Of a stretch of 39,879 bases of DNA, positions 23,806-32,002 are shown piece after piece. Source of the DNA: Burkholderiaceae bacterium (lineage in GTDB: Bacteria; Pseudomonadota; Gammaproteobacteria; Burkholderiales; Burkholderiaceae_C); assembly GCA_022072045.1 (NCBI GenBank), contig JAJVIL010000062.1, positions 1 to 39,879 on the forward strand, read 5' to 3'. The position numbers and the translations under genes are program-made. The notes beneath the pieces were generated by a model. That model was not told the DNA's origin. It saw nothing but the letters and a program-made list of their open reading frames with translations, and ran no database searches. Position 1 is the first letter of the stretch; each line of letters starts with the position of its first letter.

Positions 23806-24572
23806 GGCTTGTCTCCGTTGAATGGCGTGCCCTGGACCGATGGCCCGGTCAGGCCTTCGTTGCGGGCGTGTGGATTGAGTGTCAGCAGCTGCGGATCCGC
23901 CGCCAGGATACGCAGCACGTCGTAGAGGTCGAACCGCTGGTCGTGTGCCGCCTGCTCGGCGATGCGTCGCACGACCTCGAGGTCGTCCGGGTAGTCCACG
24001 GTCAGTCGCAAGTGCGACAGATCCGCGACCGCACGCACGTTGCATCGCCGCAGTCCGCTGGCCTCGCTGCGCATCCACAGCGTCACGTGCTCGCGTTCGG
24101 GGCCCTGCCGCGCATGGCGATCGGCGCGCAGCAGGGCATCGAGGGTGCAGCACTCGACGTCGAAGCCGTCCGGGTACGAGGGTGGATCGATGTTGCTCGC
24201 GTAGTCCGCCTGCTGTTCGCGCTGCGCCTGGATCACCAGATCGACGACGGCCGGATCGACCAGCGGGCAGTCCCCGGTTAGGCGCACCACGACGTCGGCG
24301 CGGTGCGCGCGTGCCGCGCCGACGAAGCGGCTGAGCACGTCGTCCAGTTCGCCGCGGAACGTCGGCAGCGAAGCCGCAGCCGCAGCCGCTTCCAACGGAT
24401 CGTCGCTGGCGTGCGTACTGGTCACCACCACGACGTCGTCGAGCAGGCAGGCCCGCTGCGCGCGGCACGCCATGTACACGATCATCGGCTGCCCCTGCAG
24501 CGGCTCGATCACCTTGCCGGGGAAGCGCGAGCTCGACATGCGAGCCTGGATGAAGGCGACGGTCCGGCTCAT
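23802..24572 (-). CDS. SpsF/PseF-type cytidylyltransferase (CMP-pseudaminic acid synthetase candidate)
   Basis: 256 residues. The N-terminal FIQARMSSSRFPGKVIEPL (7-25) is the nucleotide-binding loop of the SpsF/CMP-sugar cytidylyltransferase family. RLTGDCPLVDP carries the acidic metal-binding residue, and DYASNIDPPSYPDGFDVE is the sugar-binding region. It would activate pseudaminic acid with CTP. The QARMSSSRFPGK form, as in Bacillus SpsF, differs from the PARGGSKRIPRKN form of Campylobacter and Helicobacter PseF. No other cytidylyltransferase is seen in the locus, so this is the best candidate for the activating step. ATGA overlaps with the aldo/keto reductase and pseA. Confidence 0.82.
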   Translation of the reverse strand: MSRTVAFIQARMSSSRFPGKVIEPLQGQPMIVYMACRAQRACLLDDVVVVTSTHASDDPLEAAAAAASLPTFRGELDDVLSRFVGAARAHRADVVVRLTGDCPLVDPAVVDLVIQAQREQQADYASNIDPPSYPDGFDVECCTLDALLRADRHARQGPEREHVTLWMRSEASGLRRCNVRAVADLSHLRLTVDYPDDLEVVRRIAEQAAHDQRFDLYDVLRILAADPQLLTLNPHARNEGLTGPSVQGTPFNGDKP

Positions 24573-25423
24573 TTCGAAGCCCACAGGCGCGGATCGATGA
24601 CGCCGAGGTCGGACTCCGCAAGCGCTTCGGCGTGCAGCACCGGCGCCTCGCGCCAGGCGGCGACAATCTCTTCGAACTGGCCCACGTTGTCGACCCCGAC
24701 GACGCAGTGGCTCGGCCCTGGTACGCCCTTGGCGATACCCAGCGCCCCGACCAGCGGCGTCAGCCCTGCCTCGCGAAGCCAGGCATGCCAGCGCTGCAGC
24801 GCTGGCGCGGCCCGCGGCATGCGGCGCGCGCTTTCCGCGAGCGGCATCAGCAGCAGCCCCTGCAGGAACACTGAGCGCATGTGCACCTCGACCCCGGCGG
24901 CCGGGCTGGCCTGTCGCAGCCGCTGGTCCAGCGCGTTGCCCGGCAGCTGGGCGAGCGCGACCTGGAAGCAGTCGCGGATTCGCGCCAGCGTCTGCGGCTC
25001 GTAGCACGAGACGCCGAGTTTGCAGCCGTGCGTGGCACACCACTCGGCGCCGGCGGTCCAGAGGGCCTGCGCGGCGTCGCCGAGCAGGTCGTCGGCGCGA
25101 TGGAACATCACGCCGTGCAGTAGGCCACCGAGGTGGCCTGCTGCCTGGTCGAGCGATCGGCGGACCCAGCCTGCGGCATCGGCCGCACGCAACCCGTCCG
25201 GCAGCGGAGCCAGCTTGGTGATCACCCGGAACGGTTCATCGCCGGCGAGCGCCGCCAGCCGGGCCTCGATGTCGCCGTACACCGCGGCGGTGTCGAGCAT
25301 CCGGATGCCGAGCGACGCCGCGCGCGCCAGGATCGTCCGCACTTCGCGTTCGGCCACCGGCGCGGGGCCGTCCGCCAAGCCGTAGCGCAAGCCGAACTGA
25401 ACCGTGCCCAGAGCGAGTTCCAT
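24569..25423 (-). CDS. Aldo/keto reductase family protein
   Basis: 284 residues of the (beta/alpha)8 aldo/keto reductase fold. Start MELALGTVQFGLRYGLA; the probable catalytic tetrad is Asp44 and Tyr49 (MLDTAAVYGD), Lys70 (VITK) and His108 (MFHRADD). C-terminal VVGVDNVGQFEEIV is the NADP-binding region. Proteins of this kind recur beside SpsF-type cytidylyltransferases in nonulosonic acid and spore-coat-like sugar loci, but the reaction is not established. A redox change on the pseudaminic acid side chain or on a precursor is possible. The gene starts 14 bases after the pseC stop and overlaps the cytidylyltransferase gene by ATGA. Confidence 0.82.
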   Translation of the reverse strand: MELALGTVQFGLRYGLADGPAPVAEREVRTILARAASLGIRMLDTAAVYGDIEARLAALAGDEPFRVITKLAPLPDGLRAADAAGWVRRSLDQAAGHLGGLLHGVMFHRADDLLGDAAQALWTAGAEWCATHGCKLGVSCYEPQTLARIRDCFQVALAQLPGNALDQRLRQASPAAGVEVHMRSVFLQGLLLMPLAESARRMPRAAPALQRWHAWLREAGLTPLVGALGIAKGVPGPSHCVVGVDNVGQFEEIVAAWREAPVLHAEALAESDLGVIDPRLWASK

Positions 25424-25437
25424 GGTGCGGCCCGGGC

Positions 25438-26598
25438 TCAGCGCAGCGCGCCGCGAAGCACGTCGACGACCCGATCCTGCTGCGCGTGCGTCATCGCCGG
25501 GAACAACGGCAGCGTGATCGCGCGCGCGTAGTAGCGCTCGGCGGCCGGGAAGTCGCCGCGCTTGAATCCGAGCGACGTGTAGTACGGCTGTGTGTGGATC
25601 GGGATGTAGTGCACGTTAGCGCCGATCTGCGCGCGGCGCAGCGCGTCGAACAGCGTGGCGCGGCGGCAGGCGGTGCGTGCGCCATCGACCTCGACCACGT
25701 AGAGATGCCACGCTGACACCCGGTCGGGCAAGCGCGCGGGCAGCAGCAAGGGCAGGTCGCGCAGCAGCAGGTCGTAGCGGTCGGCCAGCGCTACGCGCGC
25801 TTTGTGCAGCGCGTCGAGCCGCCTAAGCTGCGACCAGCCCAGCGCGGCCTGCAGGTCCGTGAGCCGGTAGTTGTAGCCCAGCAGTTGCTGCTCGTAGACC
25901 CATGGGCCATCGGCCTCGCCCAGCAGATCCCGCGGCTCGCGTGTCATGCCGTGCGAGCGCAGCAACCGCAGGCGCTTGGCGAGCGCCGCGTCGCGCGTCG
26001 TGACGATGCCACCCTCGGCCGTGGTCACGATCTTGACCGCATGGAAGCTGAAGACCGTGGCGTGGGCGTGGCCGCTGCCCACCGGCTGGCCCTGGTAGCT
26101 GGCGCCGGTGGCGTGGGAGGCATCCTCCAGCAGCGCGAAGCCGTACTTGTCGGCCAGCTCGCGCATTTCGCGCAGGTCACATGGCAGACCTGCGAAGTCG
26201 ACCGGGACAATCACCTGCGGCAACTCGTCGCATTCGGCGGCGCGCTCCAGCTTGCCGCGCAAGGCTGCGACCGACATGCTGCGAGTCACCGGGTCGATGT
26301 CGACAAAGTCGACGCTGGCGCCGCAGTAGAGCGCGCAGTTGGCCGACGCGAGGAAGCTGTTCGGCGAGGTCCAGACGCGGCTGCCAGCGGCGACTCCCAG
26401 GGCCAGGCAGGCAACGTGCAGGGCGGCCGTCGCGTTGGCGACCGCTACGGCGTGCCTTGCGCCGACGCGGCGCGCGAACGCGTCCTCGAACTGGGCGACC
26501 ATCGGTCCCTGGGTAAGGTACTCAGAACGCAGCACCGCGGTCACGGCGGCGATGTCGTCGTCGTCGATGTCCTGGCAGCTGTACGGGATGTGCGACAT
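25438..26598 (-). CDS. pseC: UDP-4-amino-4,6-dideoxy-N-acetyl-beta-L-altrosamine transaminase
   Basis: 386-residue DegT/DnrJ/EryC1/StrS aminotransferase. It adds an amino group at C4 of the PseB product using PLP and glutamate. Visible features are the start MSHIPYSCQDIDDDDIAAV, the LTQGPMVAQFE segment typical of PseC, PLP-phosphate contacts in NATAALH (55-61), Asp159 in LLEDASHATGA, and the PLP Lys189 in FSFHAVKIVTTAEGG. The C-terminal HYIPIHTQPYY segment is also characteristic of PseC. The ATG at 26598 is chosen by similarity and lies inside the last codons of pseB (8... overlap of a few bases with its stop at 26606 is avoided), so the two are closely spaced. Confidence 0.92.
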   Translation of the reverse strand: MSHIPYSCQDIDDDDIAAVTAVLRSEYLTQGPMVAQFEDAFARRVGARHAVAVANATAALHVACLALGVAAGSRVWTSPNSFLASANCALYCGASVDFVDIDPVTRSMSVAALRGKLERAAECDELPQVIVPVDFAGLPCDLREMRELADKYGFALLEDASHATGASYQGQPVGSGHAHATVFSFHAVKIVTTAEGGIVTTRDAALAKRLRLLRSHGMTREPRDLLGEADGPWVYEQQLLGYNYRLTDLQAALGWSQLRRLDALHKARVALADRYDLLLRDLPLLLPARLPDRVSAWHLYVVEVDGARTACRRATLFDALRRAQIGANVHYIPIHTQPYYTSLGFKRGDFPAAERYYARAITLPLFPAMTHAQQDRVVDVLRGALR

Positions 26599-26605
26599 GG
26601 CACGC

Positions 26606-27613
26606 TCAGGCCCGGGCAGTCGCCTCAAACGACTCGATCAGCGTCTTGAGTTGTTCGACAGAGAGGAATTCGCTGTTGCGGCCGCTGTCGTAGGCGAAAC
26701 CCGGGTTCACGCGCGTCGCGCCCATGCGTTCGCAGTACTCCTCGATCTGGTAGGTGCCCGCGGCCGGCAGAATGGCGAAGTAACGACCCAGGTCGACGGT
26801 GTTGAAGCTGTCGCTGGCAGTGATCATCTCCTCATGGATCTTCTCGCCCGGGCGGATGCCAACGATCTCGTGCCGGCACTCGGGGCCGATCGCGCGTGCG
26901 ACATCGGTGATCCGGTACGACGGAATCTTGGGCACCAGCACTTCGCCACCCCATGCGTGCTCGAGTGCCCAGAGCACCATGTCGACTCCTTCCTGCAGCG
27001 AGATGTTGAAGCGCGTCATCCGCGGATCGGTGATCGGCAGCGAGCCGGAGCTGCGCTTCTCCAGGAAGAACGGGATCACCGAGCCGCGGCTGCCCATCAC
27101 GTTGCCGTAGCGAACCACGCTGAAGCGAACGTCGCGCTTGCCCTTGATGTTGTTGGCGGCGACGAACAGCTTGTCCGAGCACAGCTTGGTGGCGCCGTAC
27201 AAATTAATAGGGGCGGCGGCTTTGTCGGTGGATAGGGCAACTACCCTCTGGATGTGGCAATCGAGGCAGGCCTCGATGAGGTTCTGCGCTCCGATGATGT
27301 TGGTCTTGATGCACTCGAAGGGGTTGTACTCCGCTGCCGGCACCTGCTTGAGCGCAGCCGCATGCACGACATAGTCGACGCCCTCGAGCGCGCGGCGCAA
27401 GCGTGCCTCGTCTCGGATGTCGCCGATGAAGTAGCGCAACCCCGGATGCACGCGATCGGAGTACACCTGCGACATCTCGTATTGCTTGAGCTCATCACGC
27501 GAATATACGACCAAGCGGCGGATACCCGGGTAGCGCTCGAGCACCGTGCCGACGAATGCCTTGCCGAATGAGCCAGTGCCTCCGGTAATGAGGAGTGCTT
27601 TGTCGTTGAGCAT
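26606..27613 (-). CDS. pseB: UDP-N-acetylglucosamine 4,6-dehydratase (inverting)
   Basis: First enzyme of the pseudaminic acid pathway: it dehydrates UDP-GlcNAc at C4/C6 and inverts C5. 335 residues, a single SDR domain without membrane helices. GGTGSFG (11-17) binds NADP, and Thr129, Asp130, Lys131 (STDK) plus Tyr139 and Lys143 (LYGATK) form the active site. Tyr is kept here, unlike the Met of the FlaA1-type gene at the left end of the window. SRDELKQYEMSQV (38-50) is typical of PseB. The ATG at 27613 lies 38 bases after the marR stop, and pseC begins 7 bases after this gene. Confidence 0.95.
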   Translation of the reverse strand: MLNDKALLITGGTGSFGKAFVGTVLERYPGIRRLVVYSRDELKQYEMSQVYSDRVHPGLRYFIGDIRDEARLRRALEGVDYVVHAAALKQVPAAEYNPFECIKTNIIGAQNLIEACLDCHIQRVVALSTDKAAAPINLYGATKLCSDKLFVAANNIKGKRDVRFSVVRYGNVMGSRGSVIPFFLEKRSSGSLPITDPRMTRFNISLQEGVDMVLWALEHAWGGEVLVPKIPSYRITDVARAIGPECRHEIVGIRPGEKIHEEMITASDSFNTVDLGRYFAILPAAGTYQIEEYCERMGATRVNPGFAYDSGRNSEFLSVEQLKTLIESFEATARA

Positions 27614-27651
27614 GGAGCTTTGGTTGATTCGGACTGCAGAGCCGTGTCGTT

Positions 27652-28011
27652 TCAGCCACGGGGAGCGTCGAGCTCGTTGCGCAGCATGATGATGGTCCTC
27701 TGCAGCGCCTCGAACTCAGCTTCCTTTCTAGACAGGAACGCACGAGTCATGTGCAGCTTCTGGCGAAGGCCTGCCGGTGTCAGGACGTAGGCGTACGCCA
27801 TCTTGTTGTCGCTGCGCTTGAAGTTGCGTGCCTTTACCAGCCCTTTGTCCAGCAGCGCGTGAAGCACGTAGTGCGTCTTGCCCAGGCTGATGCCGAGCGC
27901 CCGCGACAGCTCGCGTTGCGAGAGTTCGGGGCGCGCGGCGAGCAGGCGCAGTGCCTCGAGAGCGCGGGCGTCGTCGGTGGGCGGGATGGGTAGTGGCAAG
28001 GGTGCGTTCAT
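27652..28011 (-). CDS. MarR family EPS-associated transcriptional regulator
   Basis: 119-residue winged-helix protein. The recognition part is ELSQRELSRALGISLGKTHYVLHALLDKGLVKARNF (about 29-64), followed by a wing and a C-terminal helix that ends in EAEFEALQRTIIMLRNEL, probably for dimerisation. This is the short MarR/Lrp-like type found inside exopolysaccharide loci, and it is presumed to control the cluster. It lies between rmlC and pseB. Its start is preceded by a -10-like TACACT (28028-28023), which suggests its own promoter and possibly autoregulation. The effector and operator are unknown. Confidence 0.88.
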   Translation of the reverse strand: MNAPLPLPIPPTDDARALEALRLLAARPELSQRELSRALGISLGKTHYVLHALLDKGLVKARNFKRSDNKMAYAYVLTPAGLRQKLHMTRAFLSRKEAEFEALQRTIIMLRNELDAPRG

Positions 28012-28022
28012 AACGTGAACGC

Positions 28023-28028
28023 AGTGTA
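28023..28028 (-). promoter_or_regulatory. -10-like element before the MarR regulator
   Basis: TACACT on the minus strand, 11 bases before the ATG at 28011. No good -35 is visible at 17-base spacing. Confidence 0.3.
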
Positions 28029-28069
28029 GTCGATCGCGCAGCCGGCGCCGCTAAGCTGAGTGCCCGGTC

Positions 28070-28621
28070 TCAGGCGAAAGTCGCCGCCTGCGCGAACGAT
28101 GACGCCGTGCGGTCTTTATCGGAGAGCTTGATCGGCGTGCCGGCGTCGGGCCAGGCGATCGCCACCTGCGGATCGTCCCAGCGCACGGCCCGCTCCGCCG
28201 CCGGCGCGTAGTAGTCGGTGGTCTTGTAGAGAAAGTCTGCCGTCTCGCTGAGCACCAGAAAGCCGTGTGCAAAGCCCGCAGGGATCCAGAGCTGCCGGCG
28301 CTTGCTGGCATCGAGTTCGGTGCCGACCCAGCGGCCGAAGGTCGCGCTGCTGCGCCGCATGTCGACGGCCACGTCGAACACGCGGCCGCTGGCCACTCGC
28401 ACCAGCTTGCCCTGGGCATGCGGTGGAAGTTGGTAGTGCAAGCCTCGCAGCACGCCCCGCTGCGAGTGAGAGTGGTTGTCCTGCAGGAACTCGACGTGCG
28501 TTCCCACTGCCGTGTCGAATGCGCGCTGGTTGAAGCTCTCGAGGAAGAACCCACGCTCGTCGCCGAACACCTTCGGCTCGAGGATCAGCACCTCTGGCAG
28601 TGCGCTGCGCGTGATCCGCAT
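28070..28621 (-). CDS. rmlC: dTDP-4-dehydrorhamnose 3,5-epimerase
   Basis: 183-residue cupin enzyme of the dTDP-L-rhamnose pathway. Motifs seen are DERGFFLESFN (21-31), QDNHSHSQRGVLRGLHYQ with the catalytic His62, VAVDMRRSSATFGRW (84-98), PAGFAHGFLVL (114-124) and LYKTTDYYAP with the catalytic Tyr132; an Asp near 168-170 completes the set. Length and motif spacing are normal. The ATG at 28621 shares one base with the rmlA stop (TAATG). The 58-base gap that follows leads to the MarR regulator. Confidence 0.95.
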   Translation of the reverse strand: MRITRSALPEVLILEPKVFGDERGFFLESFNQRAFDTAVGTHVEFLQDNHSHSQRGVLRGLHYQLPPHAQGKLVRVASGRVFDVAVDMRRSSATFGRWVGTELDASKRRQLWIPAGFAHGFLVLSETADFLYKTTDYYAPAAERAVRWDDPQVAIAWPDAGTPIKLSDKDRTASSFAQAATFA

Positions 28622-29502
28622 TAGTACACTCTTTCGGTCAGCACACGCAGCAAGTACTGACCGTAGCCGCTCTTGGCCAGCGGCCGTGCCAGCGCGTCGA
28701 GCTGACTCGCGTCGATCCAGCCGTTGCGGAACGCCACTTCCTCGGGGCAAGCCACCTTGAGGCCCTGGCGTTTCTCGAGCGTGGCGATGAACTGGCTGGC
28801 GTCCATCAGGCTGTCGTGCGTGCCGGTGTCGAGCCACGCGTAGCCGCGGCCCATGATCTCCACATCTAGCCGGCCCTGCGCCAGGTAGCGCGCGTTGACC
28901 TCCGTGATTTCGAGCTCGCCGCGTGCGCTGGGCTTGATCGATGCCGCGATGTCGCACACCTGCTCGTCGTAGAAGTACAGGCCGGTGACCGCGTAGCTGC
29001 TCTTCGGCGACTCGGGCTTTTCTTCGATCGACAGCGCACGCTTGGCGGCGTCGAATTCGACCACGCCGTAGCGCTCGGGGTCGTGCACGTGATAGGCGAA
29101 CACGGTGGCGCCGGTAGCACGTGCCGTGGCGCCTGCCAGCAGGCGCTGCAGATCGTGGCCGTAGAAGAGGTTGTCGCCGAGCACCAGCGCGCTGGGCCTT
29201 CCGCCGACGAAGCCGCGGCCGAGGATGAACGCCTGCGCCAGCCCATCGGGGCTCGGCTGCACGCAGTAGCTGAGGTTCATGCCCCACTGCGCGCCGTCGC
29301 CCAGCAGCGCCTGGAAGCGCGGCGTGTCCTGCGGCGTGCTGATCACCAGGATGTCGCGGATGCCCGCCAGCATCAACGTGCTCAGCGGGTAGTACACCAT
29401 CGGCTTGTCGTACACCGGCAGCAACTGCTTGCTGATGGCCAGCGTCGCCGGGTGCAGCCGCGTGCCGGAGCCGCCGGCGAGGATGATGCCTTTGCGGGTC
29501 AT
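28621..29502 (-). CDS. rmlA: Glucose-1-phosphate thymidylyltransferase
   Basis: First enzyme of dTDP-L-rhamnose synthesis: it makes dTDP-glucose from dTTP and glucose 1-phosphate. 293 residues. The nucleotide-binding loop [11 protein letters not shown] (8-18), [17 protein letters not shown] (25-41), [14 protein letters not shown] with its metal-binding Asp, [22 protein letters not shown] and [15 protein letters not shown] are all present. It is separated from rmlD by the DUF2283-type pair, which breaks the usual rml gene order. The start is a clear ATG, and the product length is that of housekeeping RmlA proteins. Confidence 0.95.
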   Translation of the reverse strand: MTRKGIILAGGSGTRLHPATLAISKQLLPVYDKPMVYYPLSTLMLAGIRDILVISTPQDTPRFQALLGDGAQWGMNLSYCVQPSPDGLAQAFILGRGFVGGRPSALVLGDNLFYGHDLQRLLAGATARATGATVFAYHVHDPERYGVVEFDAAKRALSIEEKPESPKSSYAVTGLYFYDEQVCDIAASIKPSARGELEITEVNARYLAQGRLDVEIMGRGYAWLDTGTHDSLMDASQFIATLEKRQGLKVACPEEVAFRNGWIDASQLDALARPLAKSGYGQYLLRVLTERVY

Positions 29503-29552
29503 CGGTAGGCGTCGGAGGCGCGGCTTATGCTGGCGACCGGGTGCCAGCCGTG

Positions 29553-29750
29553 TTACGCGGCCACTCGGTCGAACGAGAAGCTGCTGAGTTCGGCGCGCGC
29601 GGTCGCGTGCTCCAGCGTAATAGCCAACACCTGGCCTTGGTCATCGAGGTCAAGCAATGTGTTCTCGTCCAGATCGCGCGACTCAGCCACCTTGCCTGGC
29701 TTGAGCTCGATGAAGAGCGTGTCGGTGTCCTCGAAGTAGCGGATTCTCAT
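29553..29750 (-). CDS. DUF2283 family small protein
   Basis: 65 residues: [19 protein letters not shown], then a segment with Glu and Asp ([25 protein letters not shown]), matching the short beta-hairpin-rich DUF2283 family. Many members sit in two-gene modules with a small partner and are suspected antitoxins or labile regulators, but no function is proven. The start ATG overlaps the stop of the upstream partner by 4 bases (ATGA). It lies in the middle of the rhamnose operon, 50 bases before rmlA. Confidence 0.75.
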   Translation of the reverse strand: MRIRYFEDTDTLFIELKPGKVAESRDLDENTLLDLDDQGQVLAITLEHATARAELSSFSFDRVAA

Positions 29751-29983
29751 GGCTTGAACCTCCGATCGAAGAAGGCGTTGTGAACGGTCTGGCCGTCTTC
29801 GAGCAGTACAACTCTAAGCCAACGTCCTTCGCAGGCGGCGATCTGCGCCCAGCGCCGGATCCGACCATCAGCTTGGCGCTTCTCCACTTGGGGGTGAGCG
29901 ACAGTGAACTCTATCCAAGCCAAGTGGATCTCGGCGCGGTCGGGGCGCTGGCGCGTGGCATCGAAGTACTTCGTCGTTTTCAC
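29747..29983 (-). CDS. Small DUF4258-like partner of the DUF2283 protein
   Basis: 78 residues. It carries a conserved-looking core: QADGRIRRWAQIAACEGRW, then LRVVLLEDGQTVHNAFFDRRF. That pattern of a short basic strand, RRW, and a terminal DGxTVHNAFFDR is common in small proteins encoded with DUF2283 partners and recalls the RelE-like/BrnT/DUF4258 fold group. A toxin role in a two-gene module is plausible but is inference. It begins 11 bases after the rmlD stop and is coupled to the DUF2283 gene by ATGA. The family assignment is from memory of the pattern. Confidence 0.6.
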   Translation of the reverse strand: MKTTKYFDATRQRPDRAEIHLAWIEFTVAHPQVEKRQADGRIRRWAQIAACEGRWLRVVLLEDGQTVHNAFFDRRFKP

Positions 29984-29994
29984 GTCTGGTACTG

Positions 29995-30924
29995 CTACGG
30001 CGACGTTTGGTTGGAGTTGGGCGCGACGGTCAATCTACTGGTTTCGAGCAGCATGCGTAGCACGCCAGGCTGCCAAGGCGGCATTGCGAGCCCGAAGGCG
30101 CGCCGCAGGCTCTGCGTGTCGAGCCGCGAGTTCAGCGGGCGCCGAGCGGGGGTGGGGTAGGCCGACGACGGCACCGCGACGATCCGCTCCGCAGGCACCC
30201 GCATCGGCAGCCCTTGTGCGCGCGCCCATTCGATCACTGTGCGCGCGTAGCCGTGCCAGCTCGTCTCGCCTGCGGCCACGGCGTGGTAGGTGCCGCCCAG
30301 CTCCGGCTTCGGCATCGCTGCGCGCAGCGCGTGCGCGGTCACGTCGGCCAGCAGATCGGCGCCGGTGGGCGCGCCGATCTGGTCGTCGACCACGCGCAGC
30401 TCGTCGCGCTCGGCGGCCAGCTTGATCATCGTGCGCGCGAAGTTGCCGCCGCGCGCCGCGTAGACCCAGCTCGTGCGCAGGATCAGGTGGCGGCAGCCGC
30501 TGGCGCGGATGCGCTGTTCGCCGTCGAGCTTGGTGCGGCCGTAGACGCTCAGCGGGCCAGTCGGGTCGTCTTCCCGCCACGGGCGGGTGCCGCTGCCGTC
30601 GAACACGTAGTCGGTGCTGTAGTGCACCAGCCAGGCGCCGATCGACGCGGCTTCGCGCGCCAGCACGCCCGGCGCTTCGGCGTTGAGGGTGCGTGCCCGG
30701 TCGGGCTCGCTCTCGGCCTTGTCGACCGCGGTGTGGGCGGCGGCGTTCACGATCACCGCCGGCCGCGCGGCACGCACGGTGGCGGCCAACTCCTGCGGGC
30801 GGCTGAAGTCGGCAGCGAAGTCCTTGCTGTCGAAATCCAGCGCCACCACTTCGCCCAGCGGCGCCAGCGCTCGCTGCAGTTCCCAGCCCACCTGGCCGTT
30901 GCAGCCGAAGAGCAGGATCTTCAT
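29995..30924 (-). CDS. rmlD: dTDP-4-dehydrorhamnose reductase
   Basis: Last enzyme of dTDP-L-rhamnose synthesis, 309 residues. GCNGQVG (7-13) binds NAD(P)H; Thr104, Tyr128 and Lys132 (STDYVFDG and VYGRTK) are the SDR catalytic residues; [19 protein letters not shown] and [15 protein letters not shown] are typical of RmlD. The C-terminus carries about 15 extra residues ([14 protein letters not shown]) beyond the usual end, in the region where the DUF2283-type pair follows. That tail may be a trace of the insertion of the small genes. The ATG overlaps the rmlB stop as ATGA. Confidence 0.94.
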   Translation of the reverse strand: MKILLFGCNGQVGWELQRALAPLGEVVALDFDSKDFAADFSRPQELAATVRAARPAVIVNAAAHTAVDKAESEPDRARTLNAEAPGVLAREAASIGAWLVHYSTDYVFDGSGTRPWREDDPTGPLSVYGRTKLDGEQRIRASGCRHLILRTSWVYAARGGNFARTMIKLAAERDELRVVDDQIGAPTGADLLADVTAHALRAAMPKPELGGTYHAVAAGETSWHGYARTVIEWARAQGLPMRVPAERIVAVPSSAYPTPARRPLNSRLDTQSLRRAFGLAMPPWQPGVLRMLLETSRLTVAPNSNQTSP

Positions 30925-31988
30925 GGCTTCTGCTTGCCGTATTGGCGCTCGATCCACTCGCGGTAGCTGCCCGACTGCACGTGCGCCACCCAATCCGCGT
31001 GGTCGAGGGTCCACTGCACCGTCTTGCGGATGCCGGTGTCGAACGTCTCGGCCGGCCGCCAGCCGAGCTCGCGCTCGATCTTGCGCGCGTCGATCGCATA
31101 GCGCCGGTCGTGGCCCGGCCGGTCGGCCACGTAGGTGATCAGCCGTGCGTGCGGGCCGGCGGCATCGGGCCGCAACTCGTCGAGCAACGCGCACACCGTC
31201 TGCACGATCTGCCGGTTGGGCATCTCATTGCAGCCGCCGATGTTGTACGTCTCGCCGACGCGGCCGCGCGCCAGCACGGTGCGGATGCCGCTGCAATGAT
31301 CTCGCACGTACAGCCAGTCGCGCACGTTCATGCCGTCGCCATAGATCGGCAAGGGCTTGCCGGCCAGCGCGTTGACGATCATCAGCGGGATCAGTTTCTC
31401 CGGGAACTGATAGGGCCCATAGTTGTTGGAGCAGTTGGTGGTGAGCACCGGCAGACCGTAGGTATGGTGCCAGGCGCGCACCAGATGATCGCTTGCCGCC
31501 TTGCTCGCCGCATACGGGCTGTTCGGTTGGTACGGGTGCGCCTCGGTGAACGCCGCCGCCGCGGGCGCGAGACTGCCGTACACCTCGTCGGTGCTCACGT
31601 GCAGGAACCGGAAGCTCTCGCGCTCGCTGCCCGCGAGCGTCTGCCAATGGGCGCGTGCCGCCTCGAGCAGATGGAACGTGCCTTCGATGTTGGTGCGCAC
31701 GAAGGCGGCCGGCCCGTGGATGCTGCGATCGACGTGGCTCTCGGCGGCGAAGTGCACCACCGCGCGCGGGCGGTGCTCGCTCAGCAGCCAGTCGAGCAGC
31801 GGCCGGTCGCAAATGTCGCCGCGCACGAAGCGGTGGCGCGCGTCGCCCTCGAGCGCCGCCAGGTTCTCCAGGTTGCCGGCGTAGGTGAGGGCGTCGAGGT
31901 TGACGATCGGCTCGTCGCTCTGCGCGAGCCAGTCGAGCACGAAGTTGCTGCCGATGAAGCCGGCGCCGCCGGTCACGAGCACGGTCAT
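30921..31988 (-). CDS. rmlB: dTDP-glucose 4,6-dehydratase
   Basis: Second enzyme of dTDP-L-rhamnose synthesis, 355 residues. [10 protein letters not shown] (7-16) binds [17 protein letters not shown] (30-43) and [12 protein letters not shown] (79-90) are RmlB signatures. The active site is Thr133, Asp134 and Glu135 (STDEVYG) with Tyr159 and Lys163 (YAASK). [18 protein letters not shown] and [11 protein letters not shown] complete the family pattern. It starts 14 bases after the Wzz-type gene ends, and its stop overlaps rmlD by ATGA. Longer frames on the opposite strand are shadows. Confidence 0.96.
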   Translation of the reverse strand: MTVLVTGGAGFIGSNFVLDWLAQSDEPIVNLDALTYAGNLENLAALEGDARHRFVRGDICDRPLLDWLLSEHRPRAVVHFAAESHVDRSIHGPAAFVRTNIEGTFHLLEAARAHWQTLAGSERESFRFLHVSTDEVYGSLAPAAAAFTEAHPYQPNSPYAASKAASDHLVRAWHHTYGLPVLTTNCSNNYGPYQFPEKLIPLMIVNALAGKPLPIYGDGMNVRDWLYVRDHCSGIRTVLARGRVGETYNIGGCNEMPNRQIVQTVCALLDELRPDAAGPHARLITYVADRPGHDRRYAIDARKIERELGWRPAETFDTGIRKTVQWTLDHADWVAHVQSGSYREWIERQYGKQKP

Positions 31989-32002
31989 GCGCGCACGCTT
32001 TC

